From Haloechinothrix halophila YIM 93223 (GTDB lineage Bacteria > Actinomycetota > Actinomycetes > Mycobacteriales > Pseudonocardiaceae), in NCBI RefSeq assembly GCF_000504245.1, contig NZ_KI632509.1, positions 4,491,502 through 4,555,501 on the forward strand: 64,000 nucleotides of DNA, in the 5' to 3' direction. Of the stretch, positions 61,640 to 64,000 are shown in pieces. The notes below the pieces were generated by a model that was not told the origin of the DNA, did not search any database, and worked only from the letters and a program-made list of their open reading frames with translations. Positions within the stretch are counted from its first letter, which is position 1; the number at the start of each line of letters is the position of its first letter. The position numbers and the translations under genes were made by a program.

Positions 61640-64000
61640 TGCAACACGACCTTGCCCAGCTCAGCGGGGCTCGCAAGCAGATTGTGACGCGGCAGCACCC
61701 GCACGGTGTAGCCGAGCGCGCCCGCATGGGGCAACGGCACCTCGGCAGCGAATCCCCCGTCCGGCTCACGCCGCATCGAGGTGGTGACGACGTCATGTAG
61801 ATCCTCGGTATCGCCGACCTTGCCCAGCACCGCCTGGACGTCGACCTCATCGGGCGACAACCCGGCCAGTTCGACCTTCGCCGTGATCCGCACCGGCGTT
61901 CCGACGACTAGCTCGCTTCTGCCATCGGTACCGGTCAGCGCGGAGTCGGACACCCTGACGTGCTCCCACGCCCTGTCGAGCCGCGCGCGGTAGCCCGCCA
62001 GTTCGCGCGCGCCGTGGTAGTCGTCGGCCGACGTCGCCGCGACCGACGCCGCGGCAGGCAGGTAGTAGCGCTCAACGTACTCGCGCAGCATCCGGGAGGT
62101 CTGCACGCTCGGGCCGAGCGTGGCCAGCGTGTGCCACACCATCGACAGCCAGCCCTTCGGCACCCCGCCACCGTCACCGCCGTCGCGGTCGTAGAACAGC
62201 GGCGCGACCTGCTGCGTCATCAGCTCGTACAGCGCGGCGGCCTCCAGGTCATCGCGGCGCAGCGGATCCTTGATGCCGTCGGCGGCCGGGATCGCCCAGC
62301 CGTTGCTGCCGTCGTAGTAGTACTCCCACCAGCCGTCCTTGATGGACAGGTTGAGCCCGCCGTTGAGCGCCGATTTCATGCCTGAGGTGCCGCACGCCTC
62401 CAGCGGCCGGGTCGGGTTGTTCAGCCAGACGTCGCAGCCCCAGTACAGGTAGCGGGCCAGCGACATGTCGTAGTCCGGCAGGAACACGATCCGGTGGCGG
62501 ACGTCGGCGTCGTCGGCGAACCGCACGATCTGCTGGATCAACGCCTTCCCACCCTCGTCTGCCGGGTGCGACTTGCCCGCGACGACGACCTGCACCGGCC
62601 TGCGTTCGTCGAGCAGGATGCGGCGCAGCCGTTCGGGATCGCGCAGCATCAGCGTGAGCCGCTTGTAGGTCGGCACCCTGCGGGCAAAGCCGACGGTGAG
62701 CACCTCGGGATCGAAGACCCGCTCTGTCCAGCCAAGCTCAAGCGCCGACGCGCCCCGCTGCAACCAGGACTCCCGCAGCCTGCGCCGCACCTCACCGATC
62801 AGCCGTTGCCGAAGCTCGCAGCGCACCCGCCACAGGTCGGCGTCGGTGACGTCGTCGTCGGCGAGCAGTTCGCTCATCTCACGGGCGGTCCAGGTCGGCC
62901 CGTGCACGCCGTTGGTGACCGAGCGAAGCGGGATCTCGTCCTCGGCGAGCCCTGGCCAGAGTCGTTTGAACATCCGCCGCGATACCGCGCCGTGCAGCCG
63001 GGAGACGGCGTTCGCGCGCTGCGCCAGCCGCAGCCCCATGTGCGCCATGTTGAACAAGCCAGGGTTGTCCTCGGCACCGAGCTCAAGCACCCGCTCGACG
63101 TCGATGCCTGGCACGAGCCTGCCGTCGCCGAAGTAGCGGCGCATCTTCTCGATCGGGAACCGGTCGATACCGGCTGGCACCGGGGTGTGGGTGGTGAACA
63201 CGGTGCCCGCTCGCACCGCGGAGACAGCCTCGTCGAACGACAGCCCGGCGTCGGCGACCAGTTCCCGCGCCCGCTCGACGCCGAGGAACCCGGCGTGCCC
63301 CTCATTGGTGTGGAACACCTCGGGGTGCGGGTGGCCGGACAGCGCGCAGTATCGGCGCACCGCACGCACCCCGCCAATGCCCGCGAGCAGTTCCTGCCGG
63401 ATGCGGTGGTCGGTGTCGCCGCCATAGAGACGGTCGGTGACCGAGCGCAGGTCCTCGTCGTTCTCCTCGATATCGGTGTCGAGCAGCAGCAGCGGCGCCC
63501 TGCCAACGGTGGCTTGCCACACCTGCGCGAGCAGGTCCCGGCCGCATGGCATGGCGACGTCGACCAGCACGGGCTCGCCGTCGTCGTCCTCCATCCTGGA
63601 CAGCGGGAGCCCGCTGGGGTCGATCACCGGGTAGTGCTCGATCTGCCAGCCGTCGATCGACAGCGACTGCCTGAAATACCCCGCGCGGTAGAGCAGCCCG
63701 ACACCGATCACCGGGACGCCCAGGTCGGAGGCCGATTTCAGGTGGTCGGCCGCGAGCACGCCGAGACCGCCCGAGTAGTTCGGCAACGCCTCGGTGACCC
63801 CGAACTCCATCGAGAAGTACGCGATGCCGCGCGGCAGCGGCCTGCCATCGTTGTCCTGCTCGGCCAGCCGCTGGTACCAGCCGGGTTCGGTGAGGTAGCG
63901 GTGCAGCTCCTCGCTGGCCGTCCTGGTGCGGGCGATGAAATCCTCGTCGGCGGCGAGTTCGTCCAGCCGCGCCGGGGTCACGCCGGTAAGGATGCGCAGC
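61636..64000 (-). CDS. glgP: Alpha-glucan phosphorylase (GlgP), 5' partial
   Basis: 788 residues are visible. The frame continues to the right edge (LRILTGVTPARLDEL), so the N-terminal part of about 60-80 residues lies outside. Family blocks are IAYFSMEFGVTEALPNYSGGLGVLAADHLKSASDLG, VFHTNEGHAGFL, TVFTTHTPVPAGIDRF, SVTNGVHGPTW and FARRVPTYKRL. The pyridoxal-phosphate lysine lies in EACGTSGMKSALNG. It releases glucose-1-phosphate from alpha-1,4-glucans. With the branching enzyme and GT4 near the left end, the window carries several alpha-glucan genes, though these are more than 50 kb apart. Confidence 0.95.
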   Translation of the reverse strand, partial: LRILTGVTPARLDELAADEDFIARTRTASEELHRYLTEPGWYQRLAEQDNDGRPLPRGIAYFSMEFGVTEALPNYSGGLGVLAADHLKSASDLGVPVIGVGLLYRAGYFRQSLSIDGWQIEHYPVIDPSGLPLSRMEDDDGEPVLVDVAMPCGRDLLAQVWQATVGRAPLLLLDTDIEENDEDLRSVTDRLYGGDTDHRIRQELLAGIGGVRAVRRYCALSGHPHPEVFHTNEGHAGFLGVERARELVADAGLSFDEAVSAVRAGTVFTTHTPVPAGIDRFPIEKMRRYFGDGRLVPGIDVERVLELGAEDNPGLFNMAHMGLRLAQRANAVSRLHGAVSRRMFKRLWPGLAEDEIPLRSVTNGVHGPTWTAREMSELLADDDVTDADLWRVRCELRQRLIGEVRRRLRESWLQRGASALELGWTERVFDPEVLTVGFARRVPTYKRLTLMLRDPERLRRILLDERRPVQVVVAGKSHPADEGGKALIQQIVRFADDADVRHRIVFLPDYDMSLARYLYWGCDVWLNNPTRPLEACGTSGMKSALNGGLNLSIKDGWWEYYYDGSNGWAIPAADGIKDPLRRDDLEAAALYELMTQQVAPLFYDRDGGDGGGVPKGWLSMVWHTLATLGPSVQTSRMLREYVERYYLPAAASVAATSADDYHGARELAGYRARLDRAWEHVRVSDSALTGTDGRSELVVGTPVRITAKVELAGLSPDEVDVQAVLGKVGDTEDLHDVVTTSMRREPDGGFAAEVPLPHAGALGYTVRVLPRHNLLASPAELGKVVLQ

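Overview
The window is a 64 kb piece of a high-GC actinobacterial chromosome. Gene content points to a mycolata-related or Pseudonocardiaceae-like organism (Amycolatopsis/Saccharomonospora type). The signs are frequent GTG starts, several apparently leaderless starts, a RamB-type glyoxylate-shunt regulator, an Rv3030-Rv3031-Rv3032-like glucan cluster, bd oxidase, many TetR regulators and MMPL, BVMO and FadD families. No rRNA, tRNA, CRISPR array, IS element or phage gene was recognised. The family assignment is inference.

Layout. 1-9.9 kb: an Fe-S oxidoreductase entering from the left, an MMPL exporter, a small membrane protein, then a methyltransferase, a GH57 branching enzyme and a GT4 glucosyltransferase resembling the mycobacterial methylglucose-lipopolysaccharide cluster. 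A MazEF-type toxin-antitoxin pair sits inside that cluster on the opposite strand. 10-14.8 kb: malate synthase, isocitrate lyase and a divergent RamB-like regulator with a palindromic RamB-type site. 14.8-19 kb: acyltransferase, haloalkane-dehalogenase-like hydrolase, nucleoside hydrolase, SixA phosphatase, TfoX-domain protein and a lipoprotein. 19-22.7 kb: a BlaI repressor and M56 protease divergent from cydAB, with two BlaI-like operators in the 56 bp between them.

22.7-26.2 kb: a tightly coupled four-gene operon encoding an XRE regulator, an ImmA/IrrE protease, a MAB_1171c-type membrane protein and a cytochrome P450. The P450 has serine in place of the heme-ligating cysteine and asparagine in place of the I-helix threonine. 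This is the most unusual system in the window.

26.3-36 kb: an AurF-like diiron oxygenase with a stand-alone DUF4873 protein, a CGNR regulator, a methyltransferase, a mymA/lipR-like operon (esterase, SDR, diiron ferritin-like protein, flavin monooxygenase) with a divergent TetR, and a THUMP-like methyltransferase.

36-58.2 kb: a large catabolic island. A MarR regulator and an aldehyde dehydrogenase precede a plus-strand operon of cupin, phthalate-dioxygenase-type reductase, two small proteins, Rieske oxygenase, extradiol VOC dioxygenase, aspartate-dehydrogenase-like protein, alpha/beta hydrolase, two SDRs, a TPP enzyme and a truncated dienelactone hydrolase. Facing it is a minus-strand set of sulfatase, flavin monooxygenase, dihydrodipicolinate-reductase-like protein, SDR and a frameshifted acyl-CoA synthetase. 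A SsuABC-like ABC importer follows. The two halves meet at two damaged genes. The genes together look like uptake and breakdown of an unknown, possibly sulfated or sulfonated, aromatic compound.

58.3-64 kb: a methyltransferase, an enoyl-CoA hydratase, an ABC ATPase and alpha-glucan phosphorylase, which runs off the right edge. Four copies of a related ~50 bp palindrome lie between convergent genes in the core-like parts of the window.
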